Origin: an uncultured Hyphomicrobiales bacterium
Lineage (GTDB): Bacteria; Pseudomonadota; Alphaproteobacteria; Rhizobiales; Beijerinckiaceae
Reading direction: 5' to 3'
Assembly: GCA_903932535.1 (NCBI GenBank)
Contig: CAIZGR010000663.1
Location: forward strand, 1 to 50,055
Length of the DNA: 50,055 nt
Each line of letters opens with the position of its first letter. Positions within the stretch are counted from its first letter, which is position 1. The position numbers and the translations under genes were made by a program. Of the stretch, positions 30,041 through 37,833 are shown in pieces. The notes beneath the pieces were generated by a model. That model was not told where the DNA came from and made no database searches. It was given only the letters and a program-made list of their open reading frames with translations.

Positions 30041-30523
30041 ATGATCGCCGCAACGGCGTTCGACGAGACGCTGGCGCGCCAAATCATCGAACGCAGACGG
30101 TCGATCCCGGGGGCGGCGCTGCCGATTCTGCACGATCTTCAGCATGCGTTCGGCTACATCGACGATCGCGCCCTTCCGCTCATGGCCGACGCCCTCAACA
30201 TCTCGAAGGCCGAGGCGCTCGGGGTCGTGACTTTTTATCCCGACTTTCGCCGCCAGCCGGCGGAAGGGCGCGTCATGAAGCTCTGCCGGGCGGAGTCCTG
30301 CCAGGCGATGGGTTGCGAGGACCTCGTGGCGCATCTCGAGACGCGCCACGGGATCGCGCCGGACGAGCCGAAGCCCGGCGCCGGCCTCGTCGTCGAGACC
30401 GTTTACTGCCTGGGCAATTGCGCGCTCTCTCCCGCGGCCCTCGTGGATGGCGAGCCGGTCGGGCGGCTCGACCGCGCCCGTCTCGACGCGATCGTCCTTG
30501 CGGCGAAAGAAGGGACCCGATGA
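30041..30523 (+). CDS. fdsG: NAD-dependent formate dehydrogenase, gamma subunit
   Basis: A 160-aa NuoE-like subunit carrying one [2Fe-2S] cluster of the cytoplasmic formate dehydrogenase. The thioredoxin-like domain has its four ligands in CRAESCQAMGC (C-x4-C) and VYCLGNCALSP (C-x3-C). IPGAALPILHDLQHAFGYI and AEALGVVTFYPDF are the usual N-terminal family motifs. The ATG at 30041 is chosen because CAGGAGGACGCCC precedes it; an in-frame ATG at 30011 lacks such a site. It is first in the fdsGBA-fdhD-fdsD operon and overlaps fdsB by four bases (ATGA). Confidence 0.95.
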   Translation: MIAATAFDETLARQIIERRRSIPGAALPILHDLQHAFGYIDDRALPLMADALNISKAEALGVVTFYPDFRRQPAEGRVMKLCRAESCQAMGCEDLVAHLETRHGIAPDEPKPGAGLVVETVYCLGNCALSPAALVDGEPVGRLDRARLDAIVLAAKEGTR

Positions 30524-32088
30524 CCGCGCGCGTCTTCGTTCCGGCCGATTCGGCGGCGCTTTCGGTCGGGTCCGGCGCCGTCGCCGCCGGGCTCGAAGCC
30601 GAGGCGCGCCGGCGCGGGATCGATCTCGCCGTCGTGCGCACCGGCTCGCGCGGCCTCTTCTGGCTCGAGCCGCTGATCGAGATCGAAGGCGCGGACGGGC
30701 GGCAGGGCTACGGCCCGGTCGCGGCGGAAGACGCCGCGGGGCTGTTCGACGCCGGCTTCCTCTCCGGTGGCGCACACGCGAAGGCGCTCGGCCGCGTCGA
30801 GGACATCCCCTGGCTCGCCCGGCAGCAGCGTCTCGTCTTTGCCCGCTGCGGCGTCACCGACCCGCTTTCGCTCGACGACTTCCGCGCGCATGGCGGCATG
30901 AAGGGGCTCGAGCGGGCGATCGGGCTCAGTCCCGACGCGATCGTCGACGAGATCGTCGCTTCCGGCCTGAGGGGTCGCGGCGGCGCGGGCTTTCCGACCG
31001 GCATCAAGTGGGGCGCGGTCAGGCACACGTCGGCGGATCAGAAGTACGTGGTCTGCAACGCCGACGAGGGCGACAGCGGCACCTTCGCCGACCGAATGCT
31101 GATGGAGGGCGATCCCTTCCTCGTCGTCGAAGGCATGGCGATCGCCGCCCTCGCGGTCGGGGCCACCAAGGGTTATGTCTACATCCGCTCCGAATATCCG
31201 CATGCTTTCGACGTGTTCTCGCGCGCCGTGGAGCACGCCCGCGCTGCCGGCGTGCTGGGCGAGCGCGTGCTCGGCTCGGCCCGCGCCTTCGACATCGAGC
31301 CTCGGCTCGGCGCGGGCGCCTATGTCTGCGGCGAGGAAACCTCGATGCTGGAGAGCCTCGAGGGCAAGCGCGGCCTCGTGCGGGTCAAGCCGCCGCTGCC
31401 GGCGCTGAGCGGGCTCTTCGGCAAGCCGACCGTCATCAACAACATGCTGAGCTTCGCCTCGGTCCCCTGGGTGCTCGCGCACGGCGCCAAGGCCTACGCC
31501 GAATACGGCGTCGGCCGCTCGCTCGGCTCGCAGCCGTTCCAGGTCGCCGGCAACGTCCGCTTCGGCGGACTCGTCGAGCTGGCGTTCGGGCCGACGATCC
31601 GCGAGCTGGTCGAGGATTTCGGCGGCGGGACGCGTTCGGGCCGGCCGATCCGGGCGGTGCAGGTCGGCGGCCCGCTCGGCGCCTATTTCCCGAAAGAACT
31701 GCTGGACACGCCGCTCGACTACGAGTCGATGACTCGGGCCAAGGGCATGCTCGGCCACGGCGGGATCGTCGTTTTCGACGACACGGTCGACATGGCCCGG
31801 CAGGCCCGCTTCGCCTTCGCCTTCTGCGCCCGGGAGAGCTGTGGCAAGTGCACGCCGTGCCGAATCGGCTCGACCCGCGGCGTCGAGACGGTCGATCGGA
31901 TCGCAGCCGGCGTCGAGCGCCAAAAAAACCTCGAGGTTCTGCGCGATCTTTGCGAGGTCATGACCGACGGCTCGCTCTGCGCGCTCGGCGGGCTGGCTCC
32001 GTTGCCGGTGCTGAGCGCCCTCGACCATTTCCCGGAGGATTTCGCCGCGGCGCCGAAGCGGGCGGCGGCGGAAGTGGAGGTCCGCTGA
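30520..32088 (+). CDS. fdsB: NAD-dependent formate dehydrogenase, beta subunit
   Basis: A 522-aa NuoF-like subunit where NAD+ is reduced. RGRGGAGFPTGIKWG (about residues 150-164) and CNADEGDSGTFADR bind NADH and FMN. YVCGEETSMLESLEGKRG is the usual FMN-domain motif. ESCGKCTPCRIG supplies the [4Fe-4S] ligands near residue 447, with a further Cys in GSLCALGG. The N-terminal 110 residues are the thioredoxin-like extension typical of FdsB. It overlaps fdsG by four bases and meets fdsA at TGATG, so translation is coupled. Confidence 0.96.
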   Translation: MTARVFVPADSAALSVGSGAVAAGLEAEARRRGIDLAVVRTGSRGLFWLEPLIEIEGADGRQGYGPVAAEDAAGLFDAGFLSGGAHAKALGRVEDIPWLARQQRLVFARCGVTDPLSLDDFRAHGGMKGLERAIGLSPDAIVDEIVASGLRGRGGAGFPTGIKWGAVRHTSADQKYVVCNADEGDSGTFADRMLMEGDPFLVVEGMAIAALAVGATKGYVYIRSEYPHAFDVFSRAVEHARAAGVLGERVLGSARAFDIEPRLGAGAYVCGEETSMLESLEGKRGLVRVKPPLPALSGLFGKPTVINNMLSFASVPWVLAHGAKAYAEYGVGRSLGSQPFQVAGNVRFGGLVELAFGPTIRELVEDFGGGTRSGRPIRAVQVGGPLGAYFPKELLDTPLDYESMTRAKGMLGHGGIVVFDDTVDMARQARFAFAFCARESCGKCTPCRIGSTRGVETVDRIAAGVERQKNLEVLRDLCEVMTDGSLCALGGLAPLPVLSALDHFPEDFAAAPKRAAAEVEVR

Positions 32089-34934
32089 TGGCGCTCTTGC
32101 AGGAACGCGACACGGGCACGCCAATCCGGACCGGCGAGCCGGAGGTGACGCTCACCATCGACGGGCGGCGGGTCGGCGTCCCGCGCGGGACGTCGGTCAT
32201 GGCCGCGGCGGCGCTGATCGACAATCCCATTCCGAAGCTCTGCGCCACCGACAGCCTCGAGGCGTTCGGCTCGTGCCGGCTCTGCCTCGTCGAGATCGAA
32301 GGCCGCCGGGGGACGCCCGCGTCCTGCACGACGCCGGCCGAGGAGGGCATGATCGTCCACACTCGGACGCCGCGGCTCGAGAAGCTCCGGCGCGGCGTGA
32401 TGGAGCTCTACATCTCCGACCATCCGCTCGATTGCCTCACTTGCGCCGCCAGCGGCGACTGCGAGCTTCAGAGCCAGGCCGCCAATGTCGGCCTCCGCGC
32501 GGTGCGCTACGGTTACGAAGGCGCCAACCACCTCGAAGCGCCGGTCGACGCGTCGAACCCGTATTTCACCTTCGAGCCGTCGAAGTGCATCGTCTGCTCG
32601 CGCTGCGTGCGCGCCTGCGAGGAAGTGCAGGGGACCTTCGCGCTCACGATCGCCGGCCGCGGCTTCGACTCGAAAGTCTCGACCGGCGGAACGGATTTTC
32701 TGTCCTCGGAATGCGTCTCCTGCGGGGCCTGCGTCCAGGCCTGCCCGACGGCGACGCTGAACGAGAAGAAGGTGGTCGAGAAGGGGACGCCGGAGCGGAC
32801 CGTGGTCACGACCTGCGCCTATTGCGGCGTCGGCTGCGCCTTCAAGGCGGAGCTGAAGGGCGACGAAGTCCTGCGCATGGTCCCCTACAAGGCGGGCCGG
32901 GCCAACGACGGCCATTCCTGCGTCAAGGGCCGGTTCGCCTACGGCTACGCGACCCACAAGGACCGCGCGCTCCGGCCCATGATCCGCGAGCGGATCGAGG
33001 ACGCGTGGCGCGAAGTCTCCTGGGAGGCGGCGATCGGCTATGCGGCAAGCGCCTTCCAGCGCATCCAGGCGCGATACGGGCGCGACTCGATCGGGGCGAT
33101 CTCGTCCTCGCGCTGCACCAACGAGGAGGTGTTCCTCGTCCAGAAGCTGGTGCGCATGGGCTTCGGCAACAACAACATCGACACCTGCGCGCGGGTCTGC
33201 CACTCGCCGACCGGCTTCGGCCTCTCGAAGGCCTTCGGCACGTCGGCGGGGACACAGGACTTCAAGTCGGTCGACAGTTCGGACGTGGTCGTGGTGATCG
33301 GCGCCAATCCGACCGACGCCCACCCGGTGTTCGCCTCGCGCCTCAAGAAGCGCCTGCGCGCCGGCGCCCGCCTCGTCGTGATCGATCCGCGCCGCATCGA
33401 CCTCGTGCGTAGCCCGCATATCGAGGCGGATTATCACTTGGCGCTGAAGCCTGGAACCAACGTCGCGGTGCTGAATGCGCTGGCGCATGTGATCGTCACC
33501 GAGGGCCTCGTGGCGGAGGCCTTCGTCGCCGAGCGGTGCGACAAGGCCAATTTCGAGGCTTGGGCGCGCTTCGTCGCCGAGGATCGCCATGCGCCCGAGG
33601 CGGTGGCCGAGGCGACGGGCGTCGATCCGCAGGCCCTCCGCAGGGCCGCTCGGCTCTACGCGACCGGCGGCAACGGCGCGATCTACTACGGCCTCGGCGT
33701 CACCGAGCACGCGCAGGGCTCGACCGCCGTCATGGCCATCGCCAATCTCGCGATGGCGACCGGCAACATCGGCCGCGACGGCGTCGGGGTGAATCCGCTG
33801 CGTGGCCAGAACAACGTGCAGGGTTCGTGCGACATGGGCTCGTTTCCGCACGAGTTCTCCGGCTACCGCCACGTTTCCGACGACGCCACGCGCGAGATTT
33901 TCGAGCGCCTGTGGGGCGTAGCCCTCAGCAGCGCGCCGGGCCTGCGCATCCCCAACATGATGGACGAGGCGGTCGAGGGCGCCTTCAAGGGGCTCTACCT
34001 CCAGGGCGAGGACATCGCCCAGTCGGACCCCGACACCCACCACATCACCGCTGGTCTCAGGGCCATGGAATGCGTCGTCGTCCAGGACCTCTTCCTCAAC
34101 GAATCGGCGCGCTACGCCCACGTCTTCCTGCCGGGGGCCTCGTTCCTCGAGAAGGACGGCACCTTCACCAACGCAGAGCGGCGCATCAGCCGGGTGCGCA
34201 AGGCGATCGAGCCGCTCGCCGGCAAGGCCGACTGGGAGACGACGATCGCCTTGGCCCAGGCGATGGGCGTGTCGATGCCCTATGCGCATCCGAGCCAGAT
34301 CATGGACGAGATCGCGGCGACGACGCCGGCCTTCCGGGGCGTCTCCTACGCGCGCCTCGACGAGCTCGGCTCGATCCAGTGGCCGTGCAACGCCGACGCG
34401 CCCGAGGGCACGCCGATCATGCACGTCGAGCGCTTCATGCGCGGCAAGGGCCAGTTCATGCTGACCGAATATGTCGCGACCGAGGAGCGCGTCGGCCCGC
34501 GCTTCCCGCTGCTGCTCACCACCGGCCGCATCCTGTCGCAATACAACGTCGGGGCGCAGACGCGGCGCACCGCCAACACCGCGTGGCACGACAAGGACGT
34601 GCTGGAAATCCATCCGTTCGACGCCGAGAGCCGCGGAATCGTGGACGGCGACCTCGTCGCGCTTCAGAGCCGCTCGGGGGAGACGGCGCTGCGGGCCAGC
34701 GTCAGCGAACGGATGCAGCCGGGCGTCGTCTATACGACCTTCCATCACCCTTCGACGGGCGCGAACGTCGTGACCACCGACAATTCCGACTGGGCGACCA
34801 ACTGCCCGGAATACAAGGTCACGGCGGTGCAGGTGCGGCGCACCAACCACCTGTCGGACTGGCAGATCCGCGACCAGGAGGAGGCGATCAGCCTCCGCCG
34901 CATCGAGGGAGCGACCGCCGATGCCGCCGAATGA
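32088..34934 (+). CDS. fdsA: NAD-dependent formate dehydrogenase, catalytic alpha subunit
   Basis: A 948-aa molybdopterin enzyme that oxidises formate to CO2. An N-terminal NuoG-like part holds [2Fe-2S] and [4Fe-4S] ligands (FGSCRLCLVEIEG, HPLDCLTCAASGDCELQ). Two 4Fe-4S motifs follow: SKCIVCSRCVRACEEVQG and SECVSCGACVQACPTATL. CAYCGVGCAFKAE is the next cluster. In the molybdenum domain, NNNIDTCARVCHSPTGFGL contains the Cys near residue 371 that ligates the metal; it is Cys rather than selenocysteine. RGQNNVQGSCDMG and the C-terminal dinucleotide domain complete it. The ATG shares a base with the fdsB stop. The last step of formaldehyde oxidation begun by fae, mch and fhc in this window. Confidence 0.97.
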   Translation: MALLQERDTGTPIRTGEPEVTLTIDGRRVGVPRGTSVMAAAALIDNPIPKLCATDSLEAFGSCRLCLVEIEGRRGTPASCTTPAEEGMIVHTRTPRLEKLRRGVMELYISDHPLDCLTCAASGDCELQSQAANVGLRAVRYGYEGANHLEAPVDASNPYFTFEPSKCIVCSRCVRACEEVQGTFALTIAGRGFDSKVSTGGTDFLSSECVSCGACVQACPTATLNEKKVVEKGTPERTVVTTCAYCGVGCAFKAELKGDEVLRMVPYKAGRANDGHSCVKGRFAYGYATHKDRALRPMIRERIEDAWREVSWEAAIGYAASAFQRIQARYGRDSIGAISSSRCTNEEVFLVQKLVRMGFGNNNIDTCARVCHSPTGFGLSKAFGTSAGTQDFKSVDSSDVVVVIGANPTDAHPVFASRLKKRLRAGARLVVIDPRRIDLVRSPHIEADYHLALKPGTNVAVLNALAHVIVTEGLVAEAFVAERCDKANFEAWARFVAEDRHAPEAVAEATGVDPQALRRAARLYATGGNGAIYYGLGVTEHAQGSTAVMAIANLAMATGNIGRDGVGVNPLRGQNNVQGSCDMGSFPHEFSGYRHVSDDATREIFERLWGVALSSAPGLRIPNMMDEAVEGAFKGLYLQGEDIAQSDPDTHHITAGLRAMECVVVQDLFLNESARYAHVFLPGASFLEKDGTFTNAERRISRVRKAIEPLAGKADWETTIALAQAMGVSMPYAHPSQIMDEIAATTPAFRGVSYARLDELGSIQWPCNADAPEGTPIMHVERFMRGKGQFMLTEYVATEERVGPRFPLLLTTGRILSQYNVGAQTRRTANTAWHDKDVLEIHPFDAESRGIVDGDLVALQSRSGETALRASVSERMQPGVVYTTFHHPSTGANVVTTDNSDWATNCPEYKVTAVQVRRTNHLSDWQIRDQEEAISLRRIEGATADAAE

Positions 34935-35754
34935 GGCCGCCGCCGCGCGGGACGTCGAGGCCCGCGCGTTCTCCTATGACGCCGGCGTCGTCGGCCCGGC
35001 GTTCGCGCGCATGATCGCGGTCGAGGATCCGGTGCAGTTCGTCGTCGGCGGCTCGCCCTTCGCGGTGATGATGGCGACGCCGGGCGACCTCGTGGATTTC
35101 GCTTACGGCTTCCTGTTCACCGAGGGCGTCGTCGATCGTCCGGAAGACATTCGCGGCGTCGGGATCGAGGAAATTTGCGAGGGATGGCGCGTCGATGTGG
35201 CGGTCGCCGGCGAAAGGCTGAAGGCGCATCTCGCCCGCCGCCGCGCGATCAGCGGACGCACCGGCTGCGGCCTCTGCGGCGTCGAGGATCTTGCGCAGTT
35301 GCAGCGGCTTCCGCGAAAGCCGGTTGCCGCGCGCCCCGTCGAGCCCGCCGCGATCGGTGCTGCGCTGTCCGCGCTCGAGGCCCGCCAACCGCTGAACGCG
35401 CTGACCCACGCCGTCCACGCGGCCGCGTGGTGCGGGCTCGACGGACGGATCGCGCTGGCGCGCGAGGATGTCGGGCGCCACAACGCGCTCGACAAGGCGA
35501 TCGGCGCGCTCTGGCGCGCCGGGGTCGACGCTCGCGACGGTTTCTTCCTCATCACCAGCCGTTGCTCGTTCGAGATGGTCACGAAGGCTGCGATGTTTGG
35601 CGCGACGACGCTGGTCGCGCTGTCGGCCCCGACCTCGCTCGCGCTCGCCAAGGCGCGGGAATTCGGAATTTCGATCGTCGCCGTCGCCCGCGCCGACAGG
35701 GCGTTGAGCTTCGCCGGCGATCGGCCGGCGACAAGGGGAGGACTGGCGGCGTGA
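34921..35754 (+). CDS. fdhD: Formate dehydrogenase accessory sulfurtransferase FdhD
   Basis: A 277-aa maturation factor (also called FdsC in fds operons) that carries sulfur from a cysteine desulfurase to the molybdenum cofactor of the catalytic subunit. The sulfur-carrying pair is SGRTGCGLCGVED (near residues 115-120). REDVGRHNALDKAIGALWR, TSRCSFEMVTKAAMFGATTLV and SAPTSLALAKAREFG are the cofactor-binding motifs of the family. It starts 14 bases inside the end of fdsA and overlaps fdsD by four bases, so it is made together with its client. Confidence 0.95.
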   Translation: MPPNEAAAARDVEARAFSYDAGVVGPAFARMIAVEDPVQFVVGGSPFAVMMATPGDLVDFAYGFLFTEGVVDRPEDIRGVGIEEICEGWRVDVAVAGERLKAHLARRRAISGRTGCGLCGVEDLAQLQRLPRKPVAARPVEPAAIGAALSALEARQPLNALTHAVHAAAWCGLDGRIALAREDVGRHNALDKAIGALWRAGVDARDGFFLITSRCSFEMVTKAAMFGATTLVALSAPTSLALAKAREFGISIVAVARADRALSFAGDRPATRGGLAA

Positions 35755-35981
35755 CCACCGGCAAGACGGAAAAGCTCGTCCGCATGGCCAACCAGATTGG
35801 CGCTTTCTACGCTGCCATGACCGATCCGGAAGCGACCTCGGGTGCCGCGTCGCACCTGCGCGCCTATTGGACGCCGAAGATGATCCAGGAGCTGATCGCG
35901 ATCGTCGATGCGGGCTGCCCGGGCCTCAATCCGACCGCGGTGCACGCGGTCGAAGCGTTGAGGCCCGCGAGTCATGCCTGA
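35751..35981 (+). CDS. fdsD: NAD-dependent formate dehydrogenase, delta subunit
   Basis: A 76-aa small subunit that ends fds operons. KLVRMANQIGAFYAAMTDPE and HLRAYWTPKMIQELIAIVD are its hallmarks. It is a helical protein without cofactor ligands, thought to stabilise the complex. The start is a GTG overlapping the fdhD stop (GTGA). It ends 16 bases from the convergent gene at 35998-36366, with no clear hairpin terminator between them. Confidence 0.92.
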   Translation: MTTGKTEKLVRMANQIGAFYAAMTDPEATSGAASHLRAYWTPKMIQELIAIVDAGCPGLNPTAVHAVEALRPASHA

Positions 35982-35997
35982 CGCGCTTTTCGCCCGA

Positions 35998-36366
35998 TCA
36001 GTTGTTCGCGAGTTGGTGCAGCGCCGTCATCGTCATGCGCGAGGCGTCCGCGGCGCAGGCGAACTGCAAGGCGCCGCCGTTCGGCGTGTCGATGCGGGCG
36101 GAACTCGCCGGGTTCACCACCAGGCGCAGGCGCTGGATGTCGTCCGGCGCCGTCTTGTCCGTCTCGCCCATCCGCGTCGCCGACACCACGGTGAGATCGC
36201 AGCGACGATCGGCGCTCGTGAAGTAGCTGACGAAATGGCGCTGGCCGAAATCGGCGCTGATCGCATGCATCGGCTTCATGGACTGTCGATCGTCGATAAT
36301 TCCGGCGAATGCCGATGCAGCGACGAACAGAAGGCCCGTCGCCGCGAGCGAGGTCTTGCGAACCAT
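35998..36366 (-). CDS. Small exported protein of unknown function
   Basis: A 122-aa protein with a clear signal peptide (MVRKTSLAATGLLFVAASAFA, probable cleavage after AFA). The mature part of about 100 residues has two cysteines (RRCDL and FACAADA) that could form a disulfide in the periplasm. The pattern (FVSYFTSADRRCDLTV, RLRLVVNPASSARIDT) is beta-rich. I recognise no domain, although similar small exported proteins are frequent in Hyphomicrobiales. AAGGAATACCGCA before the ATG is a usable ribosome-binding site. It is convergent with fdsD. Confidence 0.7.
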   Translation of the reverse strand: MVRKTSLAATGLLFVAASAFAGIIDDRQSMKPMHAISADFGQRHFVSYFTSADRRCDLTVVSATRMGETDKTAPDDIQRLRLVVNPASSARIDTPNGGALQFACAADASRMTMTALHQLANN

Positions 36367-36711
36367 TGCGGTATTCCTTGTCTGGATCAGTTTTTTTTGA
36401 TTTGGCGACGCGAGGACCAGCGCCCGAAGGCTTCTCCGCGGTTTTACAGGCGCCAGCGAAAGTCGCCCATTCGGCGCCCCTATTGCAGCGCAGTATGATA
36501 TTTGCGCGCCGCGAAAGCCAACGCCCGAGCCGAAGGGCTGCTATGCGCCAAGCGCATAGTGCCCGCCCCTGGGGCGGAGCTTCGGGACGGCGGGAGCCGG
36601 CCGCGCGGCGAGCGCTTGCCGGACGCCGACAGTCGGCGATAATCTGGCGAAGCGCCGCGCGCGCAAAGGGAGGCGCGCCGGATTTCGTCGTTGTTGATCG
36701 GAGAAGCGCCG
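36367..36711. other. Intergenic region with palindromes
   Basis: A gap of about 345 bases between divergent genes. A T8 tract at about 36391 lies close upstream of the exported-protein gene. Two neighbouring palindromes at 36541-36577 are listed separately. The region 36590-36680 is a dense set of smaller GC-rich inverted repeats (for example GCGAGCGCTTGC). No open frame with family resemblance was seen. Confidence 0.6.
36541..36577. repeat. Paired palindromes upstream of the pterin dehydratase gene
   Basis: CTATGCGC and GCGCATAG form an 8-bp inverted repeat around CAA (36541-36559). CCGCCCC and GGGGCGG, with a single-base centre, follow at 36563-36577. They lie about 135-170 bases before the pterin dehydratase start. 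The first resembles the GCCCATAGC/GCTATGGGC palindrome upstream of the NYN gene in its CTATG core, but no consensus can be fixed from two copies. Confidence 0.5.
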
Positions 36712-37092
36712 ATGACGACCGCTGGACACGTCAAAGTCTACCAGCCGGACGAGATCGAAGACCGGCTCAAACGCGATTTGCCGCACTGGCGCTACGAAAA
36801 CGGCTGGATCCGGCGGACCTACAAGACGACGAGCTGGAAAGGCACGCTGATGGCGATCAATGCTGTCGGCCATCTCGCGGAGGCCGCTTGGCATCATCCC
36901 GATCTTCGCGCCTCCTACGCCTGGGTCGAGGTCAAGTTGACGACGCACTCGGCCAAAGGCGTCACGGACAAGGACTTCGAGCTCGCTCGCAAGATCGAGG
37001 AGGTCGTCTGCTGGCGCCCGGGCCTCGAGGGCGGCGCGCTCGAGGGGACGCCGGCCGGCGACCCGCGCTTCGCCTACATAAAGTACGACTGA
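36712..37092 (+). CDS. Pterin-4a-carbinolamine dehydratase-like protein
   Basis: A 126-aa single-domain protein of the PCD/DCoH family. The active-site region reads AAWHHPDLRASYAWVEVKLTTHSAKGVTDKD (shown here in pieces): HHPDL carries the catalytic His pair and VEVKLTTH the third His. WRYENGWIRRTYKT earlier is the usual strand. The family dehydrates 4a-hydroxypterins or serves as a pterin-related helper. In methylotrophs homologues occur near H4MPT genes, so a role in methanopterin synthesis is possible but not shown. The ATG at 36712 was taken because CGGAGAAGCGCCG precedes it; an ATG at 36691 is the alternative. It is convergent with the response regulator. Confidence 0.82.
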   Translation: MTTAGHVKVYQPDEIEDRLKRDLPHWRYENGWIRRTYKTTSWKGTLMAINAVGHLAEAAWHHPDLRASYAWVEVKLTTHSAKGVTDKDFELARKIEEVVCWRPGLEGGALEGTPAGDPRFAYIKYD

Positions 37093-37111
37093 AGGCGGCG
37101 TCTATCGGCTG

Positions 37112-37807
37112 TCAACGGAGCTTCGCGTCCAGCGCGATGCGCATGAGGTCCATGGTGGTGCGGGCGCCGAGCTTGTGCTTGAGCTGGGTGCAGTTGTTGG
37201 CGATGGTCTTGTAGGAGACGTTCAGGGCGCCGGCGATCTCGGCCATCGTCCGCCCCCCGGCGATGAGGCGGAGGATCTCGAGCTCCCGCGCGCCGAGGCT
37301 CGACACCATCGCGGCGTTGGAGCCCGCCCGAAGGAAAGCGATCTGGCGCGCCATCGCCGGATGGAGATAGACGCCGCCGTCCGCCACGGTCCTGACCGCG
37401 TCGGCGAACAGCGTGGGATCGTCGTTCTTGGCGATGTAACCTTTGGCGCCGGATTCGATCGCGCGGGCGGCGATGACGGGATCGTCGTTCATGCTGAAAA
37501 TGATCAGGCGCGCGCCCGGATCGCGCTCCAGAATCCGGCGCAGCAGCTCCAGCCCGGAAAAGTCCGGAAGATTGATGTCGATAATCGCGACATCCGGCTT
37601 GCGGGCGAGAAAAGCAGCGAGTCCCGCATGCCCGTCGCAAGCCTCGAACACTTCGCCGCCCGGCCCGGTCTCCAGCAGCGCCCGGCATCCCGACGCGATG
37701 ATCGGATGATCGTCGACGATGAGAACCCGCAACCCGCCAACCTCGCTGAAACGCGCGCCGTCTTCGGCCCATGACCCGAACATTGACATGCGCTTGGGCA
37801 AAATCAA
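37112..37807 (-). CDS. NarL/FixJ-type response regulator, FlhR-like
   Basis: A 231-aa two-component regulator. The receiver domain has VDDHPIIASG (acidic pocket), D77 in AIIDINLPDFSG as the phosphorylation site, IFSMNDDP and GYIAKND with the conserved Lys. The LuxR-type helix-turn-helix is LGARELEILRLIAGGRTMAE to VSYKTIANNCTQLKHKLG (about 171-215). The gene diverges from a NarX-type kinase starting 26 bases away, its obvious partner. In Paracoccus a similar pair, FlhS/FlhR, activates formaldehyde-oxidation genes. The fae and mch cluster next door supports the same role here, as inference. ATGs at 37789 and 37783 are alternative starts. Confidence 0.85.
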   Translation of the reverse strand: MILPKRMSMFGSWAEDGARFSEVGGLRVLIVDDHPIIASGCRALLETGPGGEVFEACDGHAGLAAFLARKPDVAIIDINLPDFSGLELLRRILERDPGARLIIFSMNDDPVIAARAIESGAKGYIAKNDDPTLFADAVRTVADGGVYLHPAMARQIAFLRAGSNAAMVSSLGARELEILRLIAGGRTMAEIAGALNVSYKTIANNCTQLKHKLGARTTMDLMRIALDAKLR

Positions 37808-37833
37808 CGCTGCGCGAAAAAGGCGGCGAACCG

